From: Fennellomyces sp. T-0311 | Lineage: Eukaryota > Mucoromycota > Mucoromycetes > Mucorales > Lichtheimiaceae | NCBI GenBank assembly: GCA_025266875.1 | Contig: JALLLT010000011.1 | Location: forward strand, 62,001-126,000 | Direction of reading: 5' to 3' | DNA: 64,000 nucleotides | Part shown: positions 12,349 through 23,398 of the stretch, in pieces | Layout of the letters: every line of letters begins with the position of its first letter | Numbering within the stretch: the first letter of the stretch is position 1 | Program-made: the position numbers and the translations under genes | Notes under the pieces: model-generated | What the model saw: the letters and a program-made list of their open reading frames with translations, nothing else | The model's database searches: none | Told to the model about the DNA's origin: nothing

Positions 12349-14218
12349 TTATCGACTGTCACCAAATTTTTTGTACATTTCATCGATTTCAGTTTTAAAT
12401 TGCTCAACAGCTTCTTTGCGTGCAATAGTACCCTTTGCCGGTGTAATCGGAAGCTCCTGTTGTGCAGGTAGAATATAAACCATTTCTGGTACAGCAATCA
12501 CGCCGAATTCATGTGCTGCGGTTTTCCTTGCTGATATGGTAACAGCTTCATAAACTGACATTTTTCTTAGATTTCCTATACGTATTTGTACTTGTTTCAT
12601 TCACAGCAAATACCTTCGGAAGTAATCTCGTCTAGCTGATAATTGCTGACCTGTTCCATGTCGAGTTCAATTAATACACCAAGGTGGCTACGGTTGTCTC
12701 CGAAAATCATGCACCGTTTTATGATCCTGGCTTCTAAGATTTTACTTTCTAACGGCAGCGGATCAATTTTTACACCAGTGCTCCTAATGATACCACCCGA
12801 ATATTGAATTCTGTATTTTTTTTGATTTGAAGCCAACTTACATTGTAACTGTAATGTTAAGGCGTCTGATATGACGCCAGTGGTTGGACATTGGCGCCAC
12901 TTCTTGGAATAAGTCATTGGTTGGATAATACCCATCAGGACCATATTTCTTAGTAACAGCAGGACATAACGTAGGGCAATCGCCACGAATCATAAGATGA
13001 TAGAGTCCATCACCAAAAGGCTCCCATCGACAATAGTTTGAAATGAAACTATTTGTCTTTATGGCATACCAGTACGAGTTATCTCTTGAGAGATCAGAAG
13101 CACCGACGGCGCCAACCTCTACGTATTTTCAATTAAGCATACCAGTAAACAGTATAATTGCTACTATCCAAATGTATATTACCCGTTAAACCATATGCGC
13201 ATCTTAAATTCAATCCCTTGGAATGCAAAAAGTCACCAATTTCCCTTGAGAGCTCAACACCACCGTAGAGGCAGAACTTGAATCGTCTCAACAAAGCGGT
13301 TGTGGCTTCATTGTCACCCTCTGCTTTTATATATTTGGCCAGTTTTTCCAATTGCAAAGGGGAAATGGACAGCATAGTAGCATTGCATTTTGTAACTATC
13401 GAAAGTATTTCATGTGTGATGTCTTGTGTGTTCCGCGGAGATTTGTGGAAGATAAACACCTTTGAGCCGGCCACTATAGGTGACCAATGTGTTATGAAAC
13501 CCACGCCGTAGAATAGTGCTGAAGTTGTTACAAACGTGTCGTTAAGTTCGTAACATGGGTTTGAATCAATCTTGTTCTCTTGTGATGCGGCTAAAACCGC
13601 CAGAATCAACCACTGGTTGCTCAGATGATACGGTTTAGGGGTCCCGGTCGTGCCTGAGCTACAGATTGTGAGAATGATATCGTTCAATTTTGCCGGTGGT
13701 CGATCACTGGAGCGGGTGCTGTTGTCATAGCCTGACGACAGCATAGTCAGATGCTTCAAGTCAAACGATTCCAAGACCTTCACATATGGTATTGGTGTCC
13801 CTTTTACGGAGGTTCGAGCAAGCTGGCTGCACTCTTCAGAAGCAATCAAGTATTGTGTCCTTGTGCTGGTTAGTGAATCCGTAATAGCTGTTTCTGAATT
13901 CCATGCTGAGATTGGATTGAAGACTCGTCCAAGTTTTAGGACCGTAAGCATCACCACTAGCGATTGTATAGGCTCGTTGCTGATGAGTCCGACATATTGT
14001 ACGCCATCCAGTTGTGAGGACCATTCGTGTGCCAAGTAGTTTGAGATTCGGTTGAGTTCGCCGTAGGTCAAGTTATTGAATTCGTCTTCGGATCTATCGG
14101 GCAGTTGACAAAGTCCAAACACTCTATCATGGTAACGTGCCGCTTGTCTTTCGAATAGCTCGACAAATGAGTTATAGTCCGTGTACTTGAGAAGCTGATG
14201 GTCCACAGTTACGGTCAT
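12349..14218 (-). CDS. Stand-alone adenylate-forming (AMP-binding) enzyme, copy A
   Basis: A predicted 562-aa ANL-superfamily enzyme (acyl/aryl-CoA ligase or NRPS-like adenylation domain) that would activate a carboxylate with ATP. Exons: 14218-13183, 13118-12842, 12783-12614, 12554-12349; introns 64, 58 and 59 nt. Motifs: P-loop CSSGTTGTPKP near residues 186-196; YGLTE near 342, whose Glu codon is completed across intron 1; GYYPTNDLF (the Y-x-T-x-D type motif); STGVKIDPLPLE hinge region; and C-terminal PAKGTIARKEAV with the catalytic-type Lys. There is no carrier, condensation or reductase domain, so the product is released as an adenylate or thioester or handed to a partner. It is convergent with the methyltransferase. 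The substrate cannot be read from sequence. Confidence 0.87.
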
Positions 14219-14741
14219 AGTTTTGAGAAAGTCAAGGAGAACAGGAAGGATACGCTACTGTTATACTCATGACTAAGAATAAAACTGGATAAACAAAGAC
14301 GCATGGAAGCGCATACCATATATGTACTAAGTATTCTTATTTTGCGCGATGAAAACTTGCTTTCGAATAGCCGTGTAGATACATCTTTTCAAGACGGAGT
14401 AGCAGATTTGCAATCTCAGAATTTCTCTGTCTCGTCACTTTTTTCCACTTGGAAAGCAGGAGTATGTGGATGAATTGTGGTATGGGCTATATATACTTTT
14501 GCTATACCGCTATTATGCTTCGTAGCAGGATTCATGTCCTCTTCTTTGGCAGCAATGATAGGAGTAAAGGATAAATTGATCCGCCGTAGTTATTCTTGTA
14601 TAAATAAAGTTTCGTTGCGACAAATATAGATGCTGAAATTTCATACCAGATAAAATGGGCTCTCTTTTGACTGAAAATGTTTACTCGCCTTTGATGTAAG
14701 TTAACTTGATTGGGTAAAATATTATTGTTCAAAGTTATATC
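14219..14741. other. Promoter side of copy A
   Basis: This is the upstream region of adenylating enzyme copy A. On the minus strand a TATATATAG element lies near 14490, roughly 270 bp before the ATG. No coding exon is seen. Confidence 0.4.
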
Positions 14742-14940
14742 TTATTGATAATTTTCAAAACTTTTGTGCAATTCATCAATCTCCTTTTCGAATTGTTTGA
14801 GAGTCTCTTTGCGTGGGATAGTACCCTTGATCGAAGTTATCGGAAGTTCTGAATGACCCTGGAAGATATATACTATACCAGACACAGCAATTACACTGCA
14901 TTTATGCGCTGCTGTTTCTCTTGCTTACTGTTTGACTGCT
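14742..14940 (-). pseudogene. Last-exon remnant of a third adenylate-forming enzyme
   Basis: Read on the minus strand from about 14924 to a TAA at 14742-14744, this encodes a close relative of the last exons of copies A and B: ARETAAH, then SVIAVSGIVYI, ELPITSIKGTIPRKETLKQF and EKEIDELHKSFENYQ at the end. A TAA at 14925-14927 interrupts the frame just upstream. I could not find the preceding exons between it and copy B, so the other three-quarters of the gene is gone or unrecognisable. The position between two full copies indicates a decayed tandem duplicate. The catalytic-type KGT motif is still visible. Confidence 0.8.
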
Positions 14941-15259
14941 ATGGTGTTGCTTAACCAGAAAAGGCTGTGGAAGGACGAGACCAAAATACGCATATTGTTT
15001 TATTGTGAAATTACACTCTATTTTTACTGATAATGAGTCAGGACGGAGAAGACGAATGATTTGTGTAATAGCCCCAAAGATCCATGTCATCTTCGGTCAT
15101 ATGGTGCATATGCGTTGTTTGTGGACAAGTAGCGGTATGTACTCCTGTGTGTATACTTTAGCTCCAGCATTTGTACGTACATTTGAGCGTCAGTTTTGCA
15201 TTTATTTATTTATTTTTCAATCAATGCTCAAATGTCTTACAGTACCTATCTACTTTAGG
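14926..15259. other. 3' flank of copy B
   Basis: These 334 bp separate the remnant from the stop codon of copy B. Weak open frames exist on both strands, but none aligns convincingly with the missing exons of the remnant. Confidence 0.4.
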
Positions 15260-17127
15260 TCAATAGGTTATGGTATTTTCCACGAAACCATTGTACATTC
15301 CATCTATCTCCTTTTCAAACTGTTCGACTGCTTCCTTGCGTGCAATGGTGCCTTTAGATGTTACTGGTAGTTTCCTGTTAGGTGGCAGTATGTAGATCAT
15401 GTCGGGAACAGAAATGACGCTGTGCGCTTGTGCAGCAGACAGGTTTGCTGCTTGTACTGCAGTATGAACTTGGATTTTTTTTTTAGATTTTTTTTTCGGC
15501 TGCTATGCATTACTCAGTTCACATACAATACCTTCCGAAACAATCTGGTCGGGTTGATAGCAGGAGCTTTGTTCCACGTCGAGCTCAACTAACACTGCAG
15601 TTTGGCGCTTGTTATGCCCAACAACTATGCAACTTTCTACCAAACGCGATTTGCCGATTTCCATTTCGAGCATCAATGGATCTGTCTTTCCGCCATCGGT
15701 CCTAACGAAAATTACATGGATGTTAAGTTTTTGAACAACTTTCGGGGCGAAGGACGTACAATACGAGCGTATCACTTATTCGCTTAACAAGGCGCCAATA
15801 ACCAGACATCGGTGGATCTTCTCGAAATAGATCATTGGTTGCATAATAGCCTTCAGAATTAACACTCACAGTAATACCAGGGCGCAGAGGTGGGTAATCG
15901 CTACGAATCATCAGATGGTACAGCCCATCATCAAAAGGTTTCCAACGGCAATAATTAGAAATGAAATCAATAGGTTTCATTGCATCGCAATGCTGACTGT
16001 TCTCCCAGAAATTGGACCTGGCAATCAAACCGGTTTCCATATATGTTACCAGTTACGTTAACATTAATTCAGGGTGCGTTTAACATCCTTGAATTTCAGT
16101 AGTTACCTGTTGACCCATATCCGCATTGTATTTTCAATCCTTTGAACTGTAATGCGTTACGGACATCCAATGAGAGCGGCGCACCGGAACATAAGCAAAA
16201 TTTGAGCTGCTTGAGCACACCAATCGTGAATTCATTGTCACCACCAGTATGTATATATTTAACGAGCGCCTCAAGATTTGCTGGAGAAGTCGTCATAATA
16301 GTAGCGTTGGACTTTGCAGCTGCAGCAAGCAAATCTTCTGTGCAGGGCGGAAGTTTGTGAAATATAAACACTTTTGCGCCGATCATTAAGGGGGTCAGAT
16401 ACACCGCGAGGCCAAAGGCATGAAATGCTGCTGATGTCGATAGCAGGGTGTCGTTACGTTCGATACATGGCTCGGAAGAATGAATTCCGCCGCCTCTTCT
16501 CTGGATGGGTGAATTTAGAGTCTGGATAACCAACCATTGATTGTCCAGGTAGATAGGTTTTGGGTGTCCCGTAGTGCCTGAGCTTTGGATTATAATCACA
16601 ATGTCGTTTGGTTTGGTTACTGGCCAATAATTGCGTTTGTGGTAACTAAATGATGGTATAGCCAAGCGTTCCAGATCAGACAATTCCCAAATTTTGACAG
16701 AAACGACCGGAAGTTCACGTGTGCAGGACTGTGCAATTTGACGATACTCTCCGGAAGCAATCAAGAATTGAGTATCTGTGCTAGCTAGCAGTTCGGTAAT
16801 GGTTGTTTCTGAATTGCCCGTTGAGATTGGAAAGAAGATTTTTCCGAGTTTCAGGACCACGAGCATTGCCAAAAAGGACTGGACGGATACACCGGTAAGT
16901 ATTCCAACACGCTGCACGGTTTCCAACTGAGATGACCATTCGTCTGCCAAGCACGTTGTAATAGAATCGAATTGTCCATAAGTTAACGTTCGAAATTCGA
17001 GTTTTGGAGTATTCGGTAACTGATACAGTGTGAATACTCGTTCGTGATGCCTCGCCACTTGGGATTCGAATAAATCTATAAAAGATAAGTAATTAGTGTA
17101 TTCAAAAATGGACTGATCCACTGTCAT
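15260..17127 (-). CDS. Adenylate-forming enzyme, copy B (non-canonical 3' splice site)
   Basis: A predicted 558-aa paralogue of copy A with the same four-exon structure: 17127-16107, 16036-15760, 15701-15532, 15468-15260. Exons 2 and 3 have exactly the same lengths as in copy A (277 and 170 nt). Motifs: IQSSGTTGHPKP P-loop, YGSTE, GYYATNDLF, SGYWRLVKRISDTLVL, and VTSKGTIARKEAV with the catalytic-type Lys. Intron 1 starts with a good GTAACT donor, but where copy A has ...GTAG|AG this copy has ...TATGG|AA, so the acceptor AG is missing at 16037-16038. No alternative in-frame AG exists nearby. It may be a freshly broken gene, or spliced at a non-canonical site. The second Met (17127) was chosen to match copy A. 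Confidence 0.8.
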
Positions 17128-19588
17128 TGTGATAAAAGTAATCAACGCAAGGAGTAGTTTTCGGGGACGTATCCTTGCAGAGGGTACTATTTATTGCTTG
17201 GTATGGAGTCATCTGCTGCACCCTCGCCATAGATCACGAGGTAAATAATAACAAATATGCAAAAGGCAAAGTTTCAGATTCATAAGCACTGATACACTGA
17301 TACTCTAAAACTATATAAGCACCGCTTCTTTGGAATATAACTCTTTATCCTTCACATTTCCCCACATCGTGCGAGTAGTACTGATACAAGCAGATCCGAT
17401 TTATTTATATTCCTTAAAGTCTATTTAGAAATGAGAGGGTTTTATGTACAACTGATAAGGAGAGCAAGGAGCGTTTCTAGTCTCAAAAGAGCAATCCGGT
17501 AACGTACCTCTTGAATACTTTTATTATATAAAGAAATAGAAGTGTTGTGCGCAAAGTTTCTCATTGCACCAGTTTAATTCGTTGCCTAGATGACACGCGT
17601 AATGTTGATAAAGCTTATAGTTTCTCCATAAATGGACTATCCGCTTGGTTTGATAAAGAGATTGAAGGTTCGATATCGATTTATTTTAACCATTGATTTT
17701 CCTTTTGCTTTATATCTCTACGCTGCCAGCAAACATGCGAACATGCCATGGGAGTAACATTAATGATGGATCGGGTACTAGAATAACTTAACGAAAGATA
17801 GTCGTAAAAGACTGAAGAACCGGGGTTGTGGAAAATAAACATCGGCTTTAAGATGATGTAATCACAAGAGTGAACACATGAGAAAGTAATGATTAATTTG
17901 ACGCTACACTAAAAGCATATGGAAGTATCGAGTGTCATGTGTACATGTATACTAAATGGATGTGACGGTGCCGAGACCGAAAAGTTTAACTACACGCTGT
18001 GTCATAGGCAACAAACATCTTTGCAGTTTTACGTGTATTTAAGCTGTATATTCTGACAGATGTCGCCTCGTTGGCATGTATTGACGAAATAAGCCATCCG
18101 CGCAAATATCCAGTAGCACGTGATAAAATGGAAATTGATGAGCTTTCAAAAAAGTGCGCCACCGGAAACTATGAAAATATTTGGATATACAAGGCCTGAT
18201 ATATAAGTATCATCAACGCACCAATTCTCTACATTCAAGCAATGCTCCCAAAAAGGTCAAATAATTAAAGTTTTTGGCACGTATTGGAAGATTAAAATCA
18301 CGCTGTAGCTGACATCCTTCCAGTAGGTTAAGGATGCTGAAGGTTCTATAACTTGGCTTCCTAAAAAAAACCACATAGTTATTTAATTGAGGATCCTAAG
18401 TAACATCTAAAGGGCTAATATCTTTGGGTACTCTAGTCAACCATAGATTAAACTGGGACTCCTTATATGGCAAAGGAGCACTCGGGAAACTGGATACGTA
18501 CCAAGTATACTATACACTAATCTTTGTGGGGGTACACTATAGTTTGCTGATCTAGGAGCAGTGGCAATAGTGATAGCAATGAGTATGTATCTATCGATTT
18601 AGATAATATAAAACGGACATATTATTTAGTTTTAGTAGGTCTACGAGCGTGGCATACAACAATATGTGATGAAACGTACGGTCTTGATCATAAGTGGCTT
18701 ATCAGAATTGACTACATCTAGACAACTCACTTCATAATGTACAGCGTAAATCAACTTACATATATGCGCAATCACAGGAATTCTATCGTAATAATGGAAT
18801 CAAACTATATTGATGTGCTTGTCGCGGAGCGAGTAAATCATCAGTAAGCAAGCTATCTATATAAGAGTTTCAAGCACTGCAAAAAATTTTGATGGTTAAA
18901 AGTGGTTACAGCGGTTAAATATAAGCTTTTTAACCACTTGTATTACCATTTTCAGCAACTCAAGCGGTTAAATGCTTATGTTTAATCACTTCAAAAAACC
19001 ATTCACGAAAATTCACCAAAAATTATTTGCAATGAAGGTAAATGTCGTCCACACGTACACGCGTACTTAGTATCAGCAGCCATAGTGAAGGGATCCCAGT
19101 AGAACTACCTACTTGAGTAATAAACAAGCCCAACATACATTCAAAATCCAAACTTTCAATGCTACTTCTTTCGGTTATATAAGATCGGCGGGATAGCTCT
19201 GAAGCATTCGACGATAATTACACTCTGACTTCATCATGATTAATAAGTATTATGTGATGAGCAGTTTTATTAGCTCATTTTACGCGAGACCCACTTCAAA
19301 TCATACATAGTAAGCTGATATTCAACAAAAATGCGTATAACGAAACAGAGTAGTTGAAAAATATTGTATTTATTTGTGAAATACTAGTAGACCTGCCTCT
19401 ATAGAGATATGGTCGCTTCCTTGCGGCACATGCGTTTGGAAATAGAGCGAGAGCTGATGCCATGTTTGAAAAAACCTTTATTGGGAAAAAGACAGTATAT
19501 AGTGATATGGAGCGTACAAAAAGAAGGGAACTAAGTTATGGTAATGGCATATAAATAGCATCCGTGATACATGTAACAAACCATCGTG
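17128..19588. other. 2.4-kb gene-free interval with short repeats
   Basis: No coding exon is seen. Around 18896-18975 there is a perfect 9-bp inverted repeat (aagtggtta at 18900-18908, taaccactt at 18931-18939) interleaved with an 11-bp direct repeat (agcggttaaat at 18910-18920 and 18963-18973). This looks like a binding-site cluster or the relic of a small repeat. The left end is the promoter side of copy B. Confidence 0.5.
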
Positions 19589-20500
19589 TTATGCACTTCT
19601 TTCGGTGATTAAGTTATGTGCGCTTTGTGGGGCATCTTCAAGGGCCGATTCTTCATCATCAAACTCCTTATGCTTGTGGCTCTGTTGGTCAATCTCGCGA
19701 AGAACCTGGATCAATGTTGATCCTGCATTTTTTCCACTTGTCTCGAGCCAGACCGGGATTAGAACGGGTAAGTCTGTTCATGATGTGATCGATGACTTGT
19801 TTCTCGTGATCCAACTCTGGAATTGTGCCAAAAGCGACAGGTAATCCCGGATATCATGGCTGCAAGGACGGACCTACGGTGTAGTGTTCTCTTGATGCTG
19901 CTGTAGCGTCGCGTGCACAGTCCGTCAGTGGATATGACGGGAGCCAGTGTATAGGTCATTTGAACAATCTGTGGCGGTGGTCGGAGACACCGAATGAACT
20001 TATACTTAGCTTATCGCGAAACAAGCTCATTATCTCGTTTTTTTTTGTTGATTGCCTGTTCCACGGGGTTGCTTGATGGGTAAGGTCCGTTCCGGATTTT
20101 GTTGTACTCCTGGTGGGGAGGATCGGTTGCTTTCAATTTTTTCCATTGGACATTACGTTCTTTCTTATCGCCCCAGGTTATGGACAGTTCGGTGGTTCGT
20201 GCCATGGCGGATAAAGGGAGGTTTCGTAACCGCGTGATGAATTTGAGCCGCAATGTACGGGCCCGAATTTGCGTGGATACTAAATCTGCCAATGCCATCG
20301 GGACAATGGTCGGGAAGTTGGTCGATTTACTTGCTGGAATTGAGTGTCGTTTTAATGCGTCCGAACTGTGATTTCTGCAATTTTTCTAACTGGTTGCGGA
20401 TAGGGCAGTAATTGCATGCCCATACTCAAGAATTGGTTGAACAAACCGCAGTACGTATGTATTATGGGCCATAAACCAAGCGAAACAGTTAATTTCTCTT
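19589..20500 (-). mobile_element. Decayed non-LTR retrotransposon (LINE), ORF2 3' end
   Basis: Read on the minus strand, the fragments follow the order of the region after the reverse transcriptase in fungal LINEs: LRFVQPILEYGHAI (canonical VRPVLEYG block) near 20430-20470; MALADLVSTQIRARTLRLKF near 20240-20300; a middle part with lost frame; EKQVIDHIMNRL near 19790; and a C-terminal VLREIDQQSHKHKEFDDEES ending at a TAA at 19589-19591. At least one in-frame stop and several frameshifts separate the blocks, so it is dead. The reverse-transcriptase core and endonuclease were not found, consistent with 5' truncation or later loss. Confidence 0.7.
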
Positions 20501-21061
20501 ATGATCAAAGTGTTTGGGTTGCACTATGCATAGGTCGTGGTTTTCCTGTTCCATTTACGTATGTTGGTTGGATGATGGGATAATCATTACATTAGTTTCT
20601 AGTGAGTATGCTTGTCTGCTTCTATTATAACCATTTAAGAGTTAAGACATGGTCGTATCTTCCTGGCCATTTTAAACTAGAGCATCGATGCTTCTTCAGT
20701 GACACATATTGTTAAGAAAAGAAAGCGGAAATATATTGAGTCGAGAGATGGGTCCGATGAATCTTTGGTAAAACAAATGCCACGTATGTCATGCATCTGT
20801 TGTAGACACGGAGCAATAAGACTATGACGCAGATAGGCTTCTATATCTATGGAAGCCATTTGCATAATATGACAGTAACTCTGTTAAAAGTAAGAATATT
20901 TTGGGACAGCCATGTACTCCATCTTTTCCTGAGCCCAAAGTCTCTCACAACCAAAAGAAAGATAACAGCGACATCCGATATGTTTATATCGTGATAAACA
21001 GACAGGTATGAAATTATTAAAGCTAAATAAACTCGCTCCACTCGTCATGTTGCTTCGAAAA
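20501..21061. other. Interval between LINE relic and methyltransferase pseudogene
   Basis: Nothing recognisable is present. Short open frames on the minus strand (20677-20865, 20847-21041) show no family features. Confidence 0.4.
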
Positions 21062-22034
21062 CGAAGAAATCGGTCGTCTTTATGAACAGCATACTTCTAT
21101 AAGAGTTATGGGTGAAAGGAACCTTAGGGTACCTATGGAGGAGAAATGCCAGAAAGGAATTCGTGTGCTTGACTCTGCAAGGGGTAAGTTGCATGGCCGA
21201 CGTTACACATGGCTGTTAAGTCGGGCAACTTGCACTAATAATAAGGTCCCGCAGAAAGGAACGTGTATGTGAGGGAAGTGATATCCATTCAACTTTTTAA
21301 GGTATTGGCCCTACAGAAAGCTCCCCAGGAATGAAGAACACTGAAAATTGCACATATATGGTCCATGATGCCACCAAACTGCTCCCATTCCCGGATAATC
21401 ACTTTGACTACATCTATCAGCGATTCTATGATCGTTGGCATTATTGAAAAAGATTGGCCAACAGTGACCGAGAATATTATGGATGTCCTTAAACCAGGCG
21501 GGTATACTGAGTTCTTGAAATCCATGATCCCTGATATTGTCAATCGTGACCCGAAACATGGTCTGGTCGTTAAAGCAAGTAGGTTTCTACGAATGGCATT
21601 AGAAGTGGCAAGGGTCTACATGGAGTAACTTTTTATATAGCAGAGTATGGCTCGTTTGAAAAAGGGAATATGACTCACTATTTCACGCAAAATTGAAGTG
21701 TATTGCAACAATATTGGAGAGGCCAATATTTATATTCAGTCATTAGTATTTCCTATTGGGCATAGAGGGCCAGATGGTGAATTCTGCCAAGCACGTATAT
21801 ATTTGCTTGCTTGCTTGCTTACTTAGTTTACTAACAACTATCATTATAAAGAGAAAGGATAATATGGCGAACCTGTTCCGCCACCAATTTCGGCCTTTGG
21901 TAGTCAAGCATTATCCTGAATTAGAGGATCCCGTAAAGTATTATCAGCTCCTGCATGAAGCCATGGAGAAGTGCATTGAAAACAAGCCATTCATGGTGAT
22001 TTACCATATTTACGCGCAAAAACCGGACAGTTAA
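21062..22034 (+). pseudogene. Methyltransferase pseudogene, copy of the 10.5-kb gene
   Basis: The same exon order as the intact methyltransferase is recognisable but broken. Exon 2 equivalent (about 21064-21184) reads EIGRL...GIRVLDSARG, so SAM motif I (DAGCG) is lost. The segment between motif I and the FPDNHFD block is about 20 residues shorter. After LLPFPDNHFDYIYQRF a one-base insertion near 21430 forces a frameshift before VGIIEKDWPTV. A second frameshift lies near 21680 before LTISRKIEVY. The donor after the GEF block is destroyed (ccaagcac replaces the GT). The last exon (about 21864-22034), NLFRHQFRPLVV to IYAQKPDS, is still open to a TAA. A (TTGC)4 run sits at about 21803-21820. No functional protein is expected. 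Confidence 0.82.
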
Positions 22035-22478
22035 GGAGGCGCCCCACGCTCTCATTCCCTTTTCGCAAAATATTCGAACATCGTATGACGTATTTTGGAG
22101 GTAAAAAGATGACACTTGGTTCGAAATATATACATGTTCCTAACATATAAAGCTACTTTGGATACGCAAGCGACGAGTAAATAGCAGGAATAAGAGGATG
22201 AATCAGCGCTGAACGACGGGTCGGAAGCGTGTGAAATAAAAGAGCGGTCTACATGGAGCCGAACGTATGTAATAGTGTTCATTCCTTAGCAACTTGAGTT
22301 AGCAGTAGAGTGTCCACACTTTTGGCGGATCATGCAAGGCTGTCTATAATTCCAATAATACTGGTCAAGTGTTGTCTAGTTTCACTACATGCGGCAAAAG
22401 ACGCAGGTAAATAGACCTGCTATTATAGTCACGCCTGGTGGATGACCACGCGCATAAATTTTTTGTATTCCTTGAACC
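22035..22478. other. Spacer and RRP46 promoter
   Basis: No coding exon is seen. The region is the 5' flank of the RRP46 gene. Confidence 0.4.
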
Positions 22479-23398
22479 ATGGTAAAACGATCCGATCGCC
22501 GTACTGAATACACACAATTACGCGCCTTTTCAGCATCACAAAATGTTCTCAATCAAGCAGACGGTTCAGCCAAGTTTGATCTCGGTAATCAACTACGCGC
22601 ATGTCGCCCTGGAGAAAAAGAAAAACTAATGATTCGGAAACATAAAGGCGAGACATCGGTACTTGTTTCCGTGGTAGGACCCGTAGAAGTTCCATTGCGA
22701 GACGAGAAAATGGACGAAGCTACTGTTGAAGTGGTTGTTCGACCGGCTGTGGGAGTGGCAACTACCACTGAGAAACTTCAAGAACAATTATTACGAACAG
22801 CAATCGAGCCTGCGATTCTGGGTGGGATGATGCCGCGTACACTTGTGCAGATCGTGGTTCAGATCGTCAAGGACGATGGCTCGGTATATACATATATTAA
22901 AAGGATACGGTTCAAGAGTAACAATATGTTTCGAAATAGGTATTGGCGGCAGCAGTCAACGGGATCACACTGGCACTCTTGGATGCAGGCATCCCTATGA
23001 AGTTTATGACGGCGGCAGTGACGTGCATGATTGACGGTTCGTCGAATGTGGTCATGGATCCCACCAAGGAGGAGCTGGAGGTTTGGTTTTGATGAAGGGG
23101 ATAATGAAACCGAGCACTAAGGGCAGGATGGATAGAACGCAGTGTCAGTACACACCTTTGCATTCGACAATCTCAGCACGACGGCGCATGTGCTGCTGTC
23201 CGACTCGTCGGGGCAGTTTAGTCAGGAACAGGTCGGTTTTAGAGTTGCATAATGAAACGAGGATATTCATTATGGCGAGCACAGTATTTCGAGTGCCACG
23301 ACGGATGCTACGAGGCTGCAGACAAGGTGCAGGGCTTTTTACGAGTGGCGGTGGAGTCCAAGAAGCAAAAGGAGTATCAGCAGATTGTAAATGAGTAA
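22479..23398 (+). CDS. RRP46: Exosome complex component RRP46 (RNase PH fold)
   Basis: A predicted 230-aa subunit of the RNase PH-like ring of the RNA exosome, acting in 3'-5' RNA processing and decay in nucleus and cytoplasm. Exons: 22479-22584, 22648-22883, 22940-23080, 23136-23231, 23285-23398; introns 63, 56, 55 and 53 nt. Diagnostic blocks: RSDRRTEYTQLR near the N-terminus, LGETSVLVSVVGPVEVPLRD across the first junction, DEATVEVVVRPAVGVATTTE, PRTLVQIVVQIVKDDGS joined to VLAAAVNGITLALLDAGIPM, and VHTFAFDNLS...LLSDSSGQFS. Length matches the family. Eukaryotic RRP46 has lost phosphorolytic activity and is structural. The first intron is a multiple of three and read-through would add 21 residues, so its splicing is inferred from family alignment. 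Confidence 0.92.
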
